DNA of 64,000 nt, taken from Metabacillus bambusae (GTDB taxonomy: Bacteria > Bacillota > Bacilli > Bacillales > Bacillaceae). Shown here one piece after another: positions 56,459 to 64,000 of this stretch. The translations under genes and the position numbers were made by a program. Every line of letters starts with the position of its first letter. The stretch's first letter is position 1. The DNA lies in the NCBI RefSeq assembly GCF_017497975.1, contig NZ_JAGDEL010000001.1, positions 372,001 through 436,000 of the forward strand, in the 5' to 3' direction. A model generated the notes under the pieces. That model had not been told where the DNA came from. It was given only the letters and a program-made list of their open reading frames with translations, and did not search any database.

Positions 56459-56490
56459 AAAAAAAGTCTGACACACGGAATGCGTCAGAA
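56459..56490 (-). terminator. Rho-independent terminator after rpe
   Basis: CTGAC and GTCAG (extended by inner pairs) followed by TTTTTTT on the minus strand, about 46 nt after the rpe stop, would end the prpC-prkC-rsgA-rpe transcript before thiN. Confidence 0.75.
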
Positions 56491-56535
56491 CTCATTATTG
56501 TTTTGATTTAAATCTTGGATGAGTTTATTTCAGTT

Positions 56536-57192
56536 TTATGAATGAATGGCTTGTTTTAAGCTCTGAATTGCTTGATGGCGATCGGGTTTATTATAAATAG
56601 CCGAGCCTGCAACAAGTACAGTTGCTCCTGCTTCAACACAAAGCTTGGCCGTTTCTTCGTTAATTCCACCATCCACTTCAATTTCGATTGGAAGCTGTTT
56701 TTCTTTAATAATCGTAGCAAGCTGTTTTATTTTTGGTAAAACTTGTGGAATAAAAGCTTGTCCCCCAAAACCAGGATTTACTGTCATTAATAAAACCATA
56801 TCAATATCCTCTAGAACATGCTGTATTGACTCGATAGGTGTATGTGGGTTTAATACAACACCTGCCTTAATACCTTCTGACTTGATTAATTGAAGGGTTC
56901 TATGCAGATGTTTACATGCTTCAACATGTACAGTAATGATATCCGCACCTGCACGCACAAACTCATGTATGTAACTGTCTGGTTGTTCAATCATGAGGTG
57001 TACATCTAAAGGAAGCTTTGTAATAGGTCGAATTGCTTCCACAATTAAAGGCCCGATCGTAATATTTGGTACAAAGTGACCATCCATTACATCTACATGA
57101 ATGTAGTCAGCACCTCCATTTTCTACATCTTTAATCTCCAAACCCAATTTCGCGAAATTTGCCGATAGGATTGATGGGGCAATTTTTATCAT
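56536..57192 (-). CDS. rpe: Ribulose-phosphate 3-epimerase
   Basis: Rpe interconverts ribulose 5-phosphate and xylulose 5-phosphate in the pentose phosphate pathway. The 218-residue TIM barrel starts MIKIAPSILSANFAKLG and has the metal-binding DYIHVDVMDGHFVPNITIG near 31, PLDVHLMIE near 61, MTVNPGFGGQAFIP near 137, and EVDGGINEET near 172. Length is close to B. subtilis Rpe (217). It begins immediately after rsgA. Confidence 0.98.
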   Translation of the reverse strand: MIKIAPSILSANFAKLGLEIKDVENGGADYIHVDVMDGHFVPNITIGPLIVEAIRPITKLPLDVHLMIEQPDSYIHEFVRAGADIITVHVEACKHLHRTLQLIKSEGIKAGVVLNPHTPIESIQHVLEDIDMVLLMTVNPGFGGQAFIPQVLPKIKQLATIIKEKQLPIEIEVDGGINEETAKLCVEAGATVLVAGSAIYNKPDRHQAIQSLKQAIHS

Positions 57193-57193
57193 A

Positions 57194-58078
57194 CTAATAC
57201 CTCGGCTTTCTATCTTTTATTTCTTCAACAAAGGTTAAATAATGTTCATATCGATATTGCGGTATTTCTCCGTTATCTACCGCTTCTTTGATCGCACATT
57301 TTGGTTCTTTTACATGTGTGCAACCACGAAATTTACAATTCCCACTTCTTTCTTTCATTTCCGGAAAACAATAGGTTAAATCTTCAACCTCAATACCTGT
57401 AAAATCTAATGAACTAAAACCAGGTGTATCTGCAACAAAGCCAGAACCTGCTGCAATTAATTCTACATGTCTTGTCGTATGCTTACCGCGCCCTAAATGT
57501 GTTGAAATATCATCTGTCTTTAGATCAAGATCTGGTCTTAAAACATTTAATAATGATGATTTCCCTACTCCAGATTGTCCAGCAAAAACTGAAATTTTAT
57601 TATCTAGAATCGGTTGTAAATCATGTTCTACACTAGATTCAACAGTAGAGGTTAATAACACTTTGTACCCTGCATTTTGATAATCTTTAGCATATGACAA
57701 CACTTTTTCTTTTATATTCTCTGATGGAATTAAATCTGCCTTACTAATAACTAGTATTGGCTCAATATCATTAGCTTCAATCAAAACAAGGAAGCGATCA
57801 AGCAACGCTGGACTAAAATCAGGTTCAACTGCCGAAAAAACAAGAATCGCTTGGTCCACATTACAAATAGGTGGTCTGACAAGTTCATTTTTTCGGTCAA
57901 ATATCTCAAGTATATAGCCCTCTTGATCATTATCTGCCTGGTATTCAACTTCATCACCAACAAGTGGGGTGATCTTATTTTTCCGAAAAATACCTCTACC
58001 TCTGCATTGAATCATTCTTTCGCCGTCTTGCACATAGTAAAAACCACTAAGAGCTTTCACAATTTTCCCTTGTGGCAT
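57194..58078 (-). CDS. rsgA: Small ribosomal subunit biogenesis GTPase RsgA (CpgA)
   Basis: RsgA is a circularly permuted GTPase that checks late 30S maturation; the B. subtilis homologue CpgA is also linked to cell-wall synthesis and is a PrkC substrate. The 294-residue protein has an N-terminal OB fold, G4 SKAD at 112-115 preceding G1 GQSGVGKS at 167-174, DTPGFSSLD near 214, and a C-terminal zinc knuckle (CKFRGCTHVKEPKC). AGGAGG precedes the ATG. The position after prkC fits that functional link. Confidence 0.97.
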   Translation of the reverse strand: MPQGKIVKALSGFYYVQDGERMIQCRGRGIFRKNKITPLVGDEVEYQADNDQEGYILEIFDRKNELVRPPICNVDQAILVFSAVEPDFSPALLDRFLVLIEANDIEPILVISKADLIPSENIKEKVLSYAKDYQNAGYKVLLTSTVESSVEHDLQPILDNKISVFAGQSGVGKSSLLNVLRPDLDLKTDDISTHLGRGKHTTRHVELIAAGSGFVADTPGFSSLDFTGIEVEDLTYCFPEMKERSGNCKFRGCTHVKEPKCAIKEAVDNGEIPQYRYEHYLTFVEEIKDRKPRY

Positions 58079-58229
58079 GAATAACCTCCTAGAACAATAT
58101 TGTTGTTTCTCTAAACATGATGTTAATTTATACGAACTACTTTACAAAAATCCATAATAAAAGTTTGTGATTAATATTCTTGTGATATTCCATAATAAAA
58201 AACAAAATTCTGCTACTAATTTTTAACTT

Positions 58230-60224
58230 TTACTCCACTGGATATGGAATTGTTTCAGAGGTGACAACTTTATTATCGATCGTAATTTGGTAAAACGCAC
58301 TATCATCTGGTGCAATTGTAAATACCAACCTCTTAGTTTGTGGACCTGTAATTTTGAATGAATCAAATGTTTCTGAAATTGAATTCTCAGCATCATCAAT
58401 ACTAATTTTAACTTCAAGCTCTTGACCTTCTTCTTCAGGTTCATATGGAATTTCTACGGTTTTTTCTACCTTCTTAGGCGGATCTGGTTCTGGACCCATG
58501 GAATATACAAGCGTTAGAGTCGTATCTTTAGGAACAACTTCTGTTCCTACTCCAGGTGATATTGAGATAAGATGCCCTATAGGAATTTCATCTGAATATT
58601 GCTCTGATTCGTTGGGGAAAAATCCTTTAGATCTTACATATTCATCGACCTGAGACTTACTTTGACCAATTAAATTCTCGATTTTTTCAAGCTTAGGTCC
58701 AGAGCTTACCGTAAACACTATGGTTTCCTCAGAAGGGATCACTTCTTCCCCTACTTCAGGCGTTTGAGTTAGAATCGTTCCTGCATTTTCTATTTCATCC
58801 GACTTCTCTTTCCTTTCAATTTTAAAGCCCTTCATTTCGAGAATCGATTTGACTCTGTCAAAATTTTTCCCAACATAATCATCAAGCACTACTTTTTCTT
58901 TGCCAGTACTTTCGTAAATCGTAATTGTTGCACCTTCTTTTGTTATTTCAGAAGCTGATGGATTTGTCTTGATGACATATCCTTCCTCTATTTCCTCATC
59001 AGAGACAAGAACAGGTTCTCCAACTTCAAATCCATTTTCATAGAGAATATCTACTGCATCCTCGTACGTTTCCCCTGAAACATCAGGTACTTCGATATCC
59101 TTTGGTAGCATCATGGGAGGTATTATTGTAAAAGCAGCAACACTAGCCGTGATTAAAATAATAAAAGTGGTAATAATAAAAATGGCAAGTTTGCTTTTTC
59201 GCTTTTTTGGTTTCTTTTCCTTCTTTGCTAGCTTTTTATTTTGCTTAATGTTCATTTTTGGTTCTTCTTTTTGATTGTCGATTGGGGAATGAACAATTGT
59301 ATCCTCGATTTTATTTTGTTCAATATCTTCATTTGTAATAATAGGTATTGCTTTAGTTGCTTCGAAATCCTCAGGTATTGAAAAACGAGGTTCAGATATC
59401 CGACTTACATCAAATGCAGTTTCAAGATCTTTTTCCATTTCTTCTGCAGAATCATAGCGGTGAAAAGGATCTTTTGCTGTCGATTTTAAAATAATATTTT
59501 CTAAGCTTTGTGGGATATCGGGATTCCATCTTTTTGGCGATGGTGTTTCTGATTGCAAATGCTTTAACGCAATCGATATAGCAGATTCACCATCGAATGG
59601 CAAACGTCCAGTTAATAACTCAAATAATACGATTCCAATTGAATAGATATCAGATTTGTTATTTGCTAAACCACCTCTAGCTTGTTCAGGCGATAAGTAG
59701 TGGACAGAACCTAGTACTGAATTGGTTTGTGTTATTGTTGTTGAGCTAAGCGCCATCGCAATTCCAAAATCTGTTACTTTCACATTACCATGATGATCAA
59801 TCAATATATTATGTGGTTTTATGTCACGATGAATAATATGATTATCATGTGCGTGTTGGATCGCTGAAACAATCTGCACCATTATGTTAACCGCTTTTCT
59901 CGGGTGAACTGGAGCAAACTGCTGTATGTATTGCTTTAAGGTTTGACCTTCTACATACTCCATTACAATATAGTAAATGCCATCTTCTTCACCGACATCA
60001 TATATACTTACAACGTTAGGATGGGCCAAGCTTGTTGTAGATTGTGCTTCTCTTCTAAATCTTTTAATAAATTCGTCATCGTTAGAAAAATCAAATCGCA
60101 ACACCTTCATTGCAACTTCTCTTTCTAGAATCATGTCCTTGGCTAGATAGACGTTTGCCATTCCACCTCCGCCAATAACCTCTAGAATTTTATAACGACC
60201 ACTAATTCTTTTACCTATTAGCAC
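58230..60224 (-). CDS. prkC: Serine/threonine protein kinase PrkC with PASTA domains
   Basis: PrkC senses peptidoglycan fragments and phosphorylates many proteins; it is involved in spore germination and growth arrest. The kinase domain (1-270) has GGGGMANVY, K40, HRD at 132-134 and DFG at 152-154. A basic juxtamembrane stretch leads to one membrane helix (346-368). Outside are three PASTA repeats (about 377-443, 446-511, 515-580) and a C-terminal beta-rich domain. The length of 664 is slightly more than in B. subtilis (648). It starts at a GTG overlapping prpC by 7 nt. Confidence 0.98.
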   Translation of the reverse strand: MLIGKRISGRYKILEVIGGGGMANVYLAKDMILEREVAMKVLRFDFSNDDEFIKRFRREAQSTTSLAHPNVVSIYDVGEEDGIYYIVMEYVEGQTLKQYIQQFAPVHPRKAVNIMVQIVSAIQHAHDNHIIHRDIKPHNILIDHHGNVKVTDFGIAMALSSTTITQTNSVLGSVHYLSPEQARGGLANNKSDIYSIGIVLFELLTGRLPFDGESAISIALKHLQSETPSPKRWNPDIPQSLENIILKSTAKDPFHRYDSAEEMEKDLETAFDVSRISEPRFSIPEDFEATKAIPIITNEDIEQNKIEDTIVHSPIDNQKEEPKMNIKQNKKLAKKEKKPKKRKSKLAIFIITTFIILITASVAAFTIIPPMMLPKDIEVPDVSGETYEDAVDILYENGFEVGEPVLVSDEEIEEGYVIKTNPSASEITKEGATITIYESTGKEKVVLDDYVGKNFDRVKSILEMKGFKIERKEKSDEIENAGTILTQTPEVGEEVIPSEETIVFTVSSGPKLEKIENLIGQSKSQVDEYVRSKGFFPNESEQYSDEIPIGHLISISPGVGTEVVPKDTTLTLVYSMGPEPDPPKKVEKTVEIPYEPEEEGQELEVKISIDDAENSISETFDSFKITGPQTKRLVFTIAPDDSAFYQITIDNKVVTSETIPYPVE

Positions 60225-60976
60225 TGCGCTTCACCTAATTCAAGATTTGCGGTCTTTTTTATAATGACTAGGGATATATTATCCTCTCCACCGTTAGCAT
60301 TAGCTGACTGAACAAGTGAATTCGCAATCTCAGGAAGTGGATGACTTTTTAAAAGTTCTTCTTGCATTTCTTCATCAGAAACTTTGTTTGACAACCCATC
60401 AGAGCATAATAAAAGCACATTTTCTTGTTCAAATTCAATTGTAGAAACATCCAGTTCTACTGTTTGTTCTGTGCCTAATGCCCGTAACAAGACATTCTTT
60501 CGAGGATGGTGTTCAGCATCTTCTTTAGAAATTTGCCCTGATCGTACCAATTCATTTACGAGTGAATGGTCTTGAGTCACTTGCTTATAACCACTGTTGT
60601 TTAATAGGTAGCAACGACTATCCCCAATATGACCAATGGTCGCGAAGCTTGGTGTTATAATTGCACCAACAATTGTTGTTCCCATGCCTTGACATTCTGG
60701 ATTTAATAAAGAATGGTCATAAACAGCTTTGTTTACTTCTGATACCTTATCAATAAACCAAGCCTCTGCATCTTTAGGGCTATCAATATTCTTCACTTGC
60801 TCCCATAATCCTTTAAAGGTAGAGATGGTCATTTGACTAGCTACATCACCAGCCAGATGACCTCCCATTCCATCAGCAACAATCGCTAACACACCAGCTT
60901 CGTTTTCAAAAACACCAACACAATCCTCATTATGCTGTCTTACTCTTCCCCTATCTGACAAATAGAAAGTATCCAC
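60218..60976 (-). CDS. prpC: PP2C-type protein phosphatase PrpC
   Basis: PrpC dephosphorylates PrkC and its targets. The PP2C metal-binding motifs are present: RQHNEDC, VADGMGGHLAGDVAS, GDSRCYLL, CSDGLSNKV and NGGEDNIS. I prefer the GTG at 60976 (VDTFYLSDRGRVRQ), 6 nt after GAGGTG and just after the rlmN stop, giving 252 residues; the GTG at 60985 overlaps that ribosome site. It is coupled to prkC, the classic phosphatase-kinase pair. Confidence 0.97.
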   Translation of the reverse strand: MDTFYLSDRGRVRQHNEDCVGVFENEAGVLAIVADGMGGHLAGDVASQMTISTFKGLWEQVKNIDSPKDAEAWFIDKVSEVNKAVYDHSLLNPECQGMGTTIVGAIITPSFATIGHIGDSRCYLLNNSGYKQVTQDHSLVNELVRSGQISKEDAEHHPRKNVLLRALGTEQTVELDVSTIEFEQENVLLLCSDGLSNKVSDEEMQEELLKSHPLPEIANSLVQSANANGGEDNISLVIIKKTANLELGEAQC

Positions 60977-60981
60977 CTTGG

Positions 60982-62079
60982 TCACCTCGTCTCCTCTTTA
61001 CGCTCCTTAGCTCGAAGTTGTCCACATGCTGCATCAATATCATGGCCTTGTTCTCTTCTTACTGTTACATTAACTCCAAACTTTTTAAGCGTATCTTCAA
61101 ATAACTTAATCTGATCTTTCGGTGTACGTACATAATTTCTTTCAGGTACATAGTTTACAGGAATTAAATTAATGTGACACTTTAAACCCTTTACTAATTT
61201 AGCTAATTCTTCGGCATGTTCAACTTGATCATTTTCCCCACCAAAAAGTCCGTACTCGAAGCTAACGCGTCTTCCTGTTTTATCTACATAATACTTTACA
61301 GCCTCCATTAAATCGGGCAATTTATACGCTTTATTAATCGGCATAAGTTGAGACCGTAATTCCGAATTTGGAGCATGTAATGATATAGCAAAGTTAATTT
61401 GTAGCTTTTCATCAGCAAACTTATAGATCTTCGGAATGATCCCACTTGTTGAAACAGTAATATGGCGAGCACCAATATTTAAGCCTTTATCATGATTAAT
61501 AATTTTTAAGAAAGACATCATCTCATCATAATTATCAAATGGTTCACCAATTCCCATTATGACAACATGACTTACACGCTCATCAAATTCATCAAGTGCC
61601 TGTTGTACTTTTACGACTTGAGCAACAATTTCTCCTGCTTCTAAATTTCTTTTTAATCCTCCTAATGTTGAGGCACAAAATGTACAGCCAATTCGGCAAC
61701 CAACTTGAGTTGTTACACATACAGAATTGCCATATTCATGTCTCATTAAAACCGTTTCAATTGAATATCCATCATGTAATTCAAAAAGAAACTTAATTGT
61801 CCCGTCTTTTGATGTTTGTTGAATAAGAGTATTAAGTGTTGTTAAAGTAAAGTTTTCACTCAAAAGCGTTCTTAGGTTTTTCGACAAGTTTGACATATCC
61901 TCAAAGCTAGTTGCACGTTTTGTATATAACCATTCAAATATTTGATTAGCTCGGAATGATTTTTCACCATTATTCTTTAACCATTCTTCCAACTCATGAA
62001 GTTCTAATGAGTAGATAGACGGGTTACTCTTCTTTTCTTCGCTGTCTTTTTTCGTCCTTGTTGTTTTCATCTGTTCCAA
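60982..62079 (-). CDS. rlmN: Dual-specificity RNA methyltransferase RlmN
   Basis: RlmN is a radical-SAM enzyme that makes m2A at A2503 of 23S rRNA and A37 of some tRNAs. The 4Fe-4S motif CRIGCTFC follows CVTTQVG near residue 120, and the methyl-carrying cysteine is in the C-terminal [10 protein letters not shown] prefer the TTG at 62079, 2 nt after the rsmB stop with GAAGGG 6 nt upstream, giving 365 residues (B. subtilis 363). An ATG at 62103 inside rsmB gives 373 residues but has no site. Confidence 0.96.
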   Translation of the reverse strand: MEQMKTTRTKKDSEEKKSNPSIYSLELHELEEWLKNNGEKSFRANQIFEWLYTKRATSFEDMSNLSKNLRTLLSENFTLTTLNTLIQQTSKDGTIKFLFELHDGYSIETVLMRHEYGNSVCVTTQVGCRIGCTFCASTLGGLKRNLEAGEIVAQVVKVQQALDEFDERVSHVVIMGIGEPFDNYDEMMSFLKIINHDKGLNIGARHITVSTSGIIPKIYKFADEKLQINFAISLHAPNSELRSQLMPINKAYKLPDLMEAVKYYVDKTGRRVSFEYGLFGGENDQVEHAEELAKLVKGLKCHINLIPVNYVPERNYVRTPKDQIKLFEDTLKKFGVNVTVRREQGHDIDAACGQLRAKERKEETR

Positions 62080-62081
62080 TT

Positions 62082-63437
62082 TTAACCCTTCTTTCGTAAA
62101 CATGCTATATAAAAACCGTCCGTTCCAAAGTAATGTGGCAGCAACTGTACTTCCCCATTTTGAAAAATAGGCTGAAGTTTTTCAGGTAAGTATTTTACTG
62201 CATCTTGATCCCGCACGAACTCTGGATGGTTCTCTAAAAATGTCTGAACGACGTCGCTATTTTCTTCTTTATCAATTGTGCATGTACTATAAACTAACAC
62301 ACCATCTCTTTTTAATAAAGGGGCAACAGCCTGTAAAATATTGTGTTGTAGGTCGGCCAGCTTCAATACATCTTCTTGATTTTTTGTATACTTGATATCA
62401 GGCTTTCTTCGAATAACTCCAAAACCAGAGCATGGGGCATCAACTAAAATCCGATCAAAGCTCTCCTTTTCAAACCGGTTACCTGCCAACCTGGTATCTA
62501 ATGCTTCTGGAAAAATATTTTCTAACTGCAATCGGTCTGCTTGTTGTTTAATAAGCTTTACCTTATGCTCATGTAAATCAAGGGAATGAACAGTACCTGT
62601 CCCTTTCATGCGTTCGGCTATATGTGTAGATTTTCCACCAGGAGCTGCACATGCATCTAAAACCCTTTCACCAACTTGAGGATTTAGTGCTCTAGCAACT
62701 AACATTGAACTTTCATCTTGGATGGTAAGTAGTCCTTTTGAAAACGCCTCTGTTAAGGCTAGATTTCCTTTCATACCCTTTATAGCATCCTCTGATAAAT
62801 CTCCATGCTCAACCATAATCCCTTTGTTTGTTAGGTCATGAAAAAGCTCTTCAACAGTTGTTTTCGTTTGATTTACTCGTGCTGTTTGCGAAGGTGGCAT
62901 TAAATTCACTTCACACATTTTTTCGGTTTCTTCATATCCAAATTGTTTTACCCATTTGTCAACTAGCCATTTCGGGTGACTTGTTTTAATGGCTAGTCTC
63001 TCAACTGAATCAAATATATCATCAAAAGTGGGTATACCTTCTCGTTGAACAGATCTTAGCACGCCATTTACAAAAGCAGCAATCCCTTTATGACCTCGTT
63101 TTTTTGCAATTTCTACTGCCTCGAAAAAGATAGCTCTTTCTGGGATTCGATCAAGATAAACCATTTGGTAAATGGAAATCCTTAATAAAATTTGTACCCA
63201 AGCCTCAATTTTTTTTGCCTTTTTTAAAAAGCCTGCTAAAAAATAGTCGAGTGTTTCACGTCTTTGCAAAGTTCCGTAAACGATTTCGGTGAGTAATGCT
63301 ATATCCTTCTCATTTACTTTATGCTTTTTTATCATTGAGTTTAAGAGCAAATTACTATATGCTTGATTTTTCTCGACTTGTAATAAGGTTTCTACTGCTA
63401 CATCTCGTACACTATTTGGTTGTTTTTTCATCATCAT
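62082..63437 (-). CDS. rsmB: 16S rRNA (cytosine-967-C5)-methyltransferase RsmB
   Basis: RsmB methylates C967 of 16S rRNA. The 451-residue protein has an N-terminal NusB-like RNA-binding domain (about 1-140) and a C-terminal SAM methyltransferase with [19 protein letters not shown] near 262, [19 protein letters not shown] with its cysteine, and [11 protein letters not shown] with the catalytic cysteine. It overlaps the fmt 3' end by 26 nt. Three consecutive ATGs (63437, 63434, 63431) make the exact start uncertain; the third matches B. subtilis best. Confidence 0.96.
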   Translation of the reverse strand: MMMKKQPNSVRDVAVETLLQVEKNQAYSNLLLNSMIKKHKVNEKDIALLTEIVYGTLQRRETLDYFLAGFLKKAKKIEAWVQILLRISIYQMVYLDRIPERAIFFEAVEIAKKRGHKGIAAFVNGVLRSVQREGIPTFDDIFDSVERLAIKTSHPKWLVDKWVKQFGYEETEKMCEVNLMPPSQTARVNQTKTTVEELFHDLTNKGIMVEHGDLSEDAIKGMKGNLALTEAFSKGLLTIQDESSMLVARALNPQVGERVLDACAAPGGKSTHIAERMKGTGTVHSLDLHEHKVKLIKQQADRLQLENIFPEALDTRLAGNRFEKESFDRILVDAPCSGFGVIRRKPDIKYTKNQEDVLKLADLQHNILQAVAPLLKRDGVLVYSTCTIDKEENSDVVQTFLENHPEFVRDQDAVKYLPEKLQPIFQNGEVQLLPHYFGTDGFYIACLRKKG

Positions 63438-64000
63438 CGCCTAATTTATTCCCTACGGAAATTGTTGTCCCTCTCAAATAGTCTTCTCCACTCATTTTCT
63501 TTTTACCAGATGGTTGAAGTTCAGTGATTTTAATCGCTGTTTTATTTCCAGTTGCAACGACAAAACCGTCCTGGTCAATTCCGATAATTGTCCCGGGAGA
63601 TGAATCGTTTTTATTTGGCATTTTTTCTCCCCACCATAGCTTAAGCGGTTGATTCTCATAAGTGGTAAATGCAACTGGCCAAGGATTAAGACCTCTAATT
63701 TGGTTATAGATTTCTTCCCCTGTTTTGGTCCAATCAACCTTTTCTTGTTCACGTTTAATATTAGAGGCGAAGGTTGCTTTTGAATCATCCTGCTTCTTTG
63801 GTGTAAGCTTTCCTTCGAGTAATTGAGGAATTGTTTCAGACAAAAGCTTTACTCCTGCTTCACTAAGCTTGTCATGTAATGAACCAACTGTGTCTCGCTC
63901 CTCAATTTCCACCTCTGCCTGGGTAAGGATATCACCAGCATCAAGCTTTTCTGCCATATACATTATCGTGATTCCTGTTTTATCTTTCCCTTGAAGAATA
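63412..64000 (-). CDS. fmt: Methionyl-tRNA formyltransferase (5' end cut by window edge)
   Basis: Fmt formylates initiator Met-tRNA. Only the C-terminal 195 or so codons are inside the window; the frame remains open to base 64000 and reads [21 protein letters not shown], the family's mid-protein segment. The C-terminal domain includes [27 protein letters not shown] and [18 protein letters not shown]. The ATG seen at 63963 is internal, not the start. It overlaps rsmB, the usual fmt-rsmB arrangement. Confidence 0.96.
   Translation of the reverse strand, partial: ILQGKDKTGITIMYMAEKLDAGDILTQAEVEIEERDTVGSLHDKLSEAGVKLLSETIPQLLEGKLTPKKQDDSKATFASNIKREQEKVDWTKTGEEIYNQIRGLNPWPVAFTTYENQPLKLWWGEKMPNKNDSSPGTIIGIDQDGFVVATGNKTAIKITELQPSGKKKMSGEDYLRGTTISVGNKLGDDDEKTTK

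Noticed and set aside
56251-56535. TPP riboswitch upstream of thiN
   Set aside because: The conserved TPP-aptamer sequence blocks (such as CTGAGA) are not present on the minus strand.
58223-58444. 73-codon minus-strand frame at the end of prkC
   Set aside because: Alternative frame within the conserved prkC C-terminal region, with basic low-complexity composition.

Overview
The window is about 64 kb of core chromosome from a low-GC, motile, endospore-forming member of the Bacillaceae (Bacillus sensu lato). Gene content and order closely match the Bacillus subtilis segment from fmt through the fla/che operon. A perfect SpoVM homologue, too short for ordinary ORF calling, shows sporulation capacity. 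Nearly every gene lies on the minus strand, so the functional reading direction runs from 64000 down to 1; rpmB is the only plus-strand gene seen. No tRNA, rRNA, CRISPR, prophage or insertion sequence was found.

Right to left in transcription order: (1) fmt (partial)-rsmB-rlmN-prpC-prkC-rsgA-rpe, translation/RNA modification with the PrpC/PrkC phosphatase-kinase pair, then thiN and spoVM; (2) rpmB on the opposite strand; (3) asp23-family gene and fakA, then recG; (4) the FapR-controlled phospholipid/fatty-acid genes fapR-plsX-fabD-fabG-acpP, with a readable FapR operator; (5) rnc-smc-ftsY and ylxM-ffh-rpsP-khpA, covering RNA processing, chromosome organisation and the signal recognition particle; (6) ylqD-rimM-trmD-rplS with an L19 leader, then lepB-rbgA; (7) rnhB with ylqG/ylqH, an orphan FliK-like/FlhB-C-like pair; (8) sucC-sucD, dprA, topA-trmFO-xerC-hslV-hslU-codY; (9) the fla/che operon from flgB to flhA, cut by the left edge. 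This operon encodes the rod, hook, MS-ring, C-ring and type III export gate, plus CheY.

The accessory signal is in the gaps. A family of about 120-bp imperfect palindromes (copies near 44.5, 45.7, 46.3, 49.8, 49.9 and 54.5 kb) sits between genes that are contiguous in B. subtilis. All copies have the same orientation, and their hairpin arms change together between copies. One pair is a near-identical tandem duplication that abuts the fapR promoter. Other structured intergenic elements lie at 27.0-27.2, 30.7, 37.15-37.25 and 23.4 kb. The sdaAB-sdaAA genes expected between fakA and recG from the B. subtilis order are absent. No clearly new multi-gene system was found; the covarying palindromes and the YlqG/YlqH pair are the best leads.
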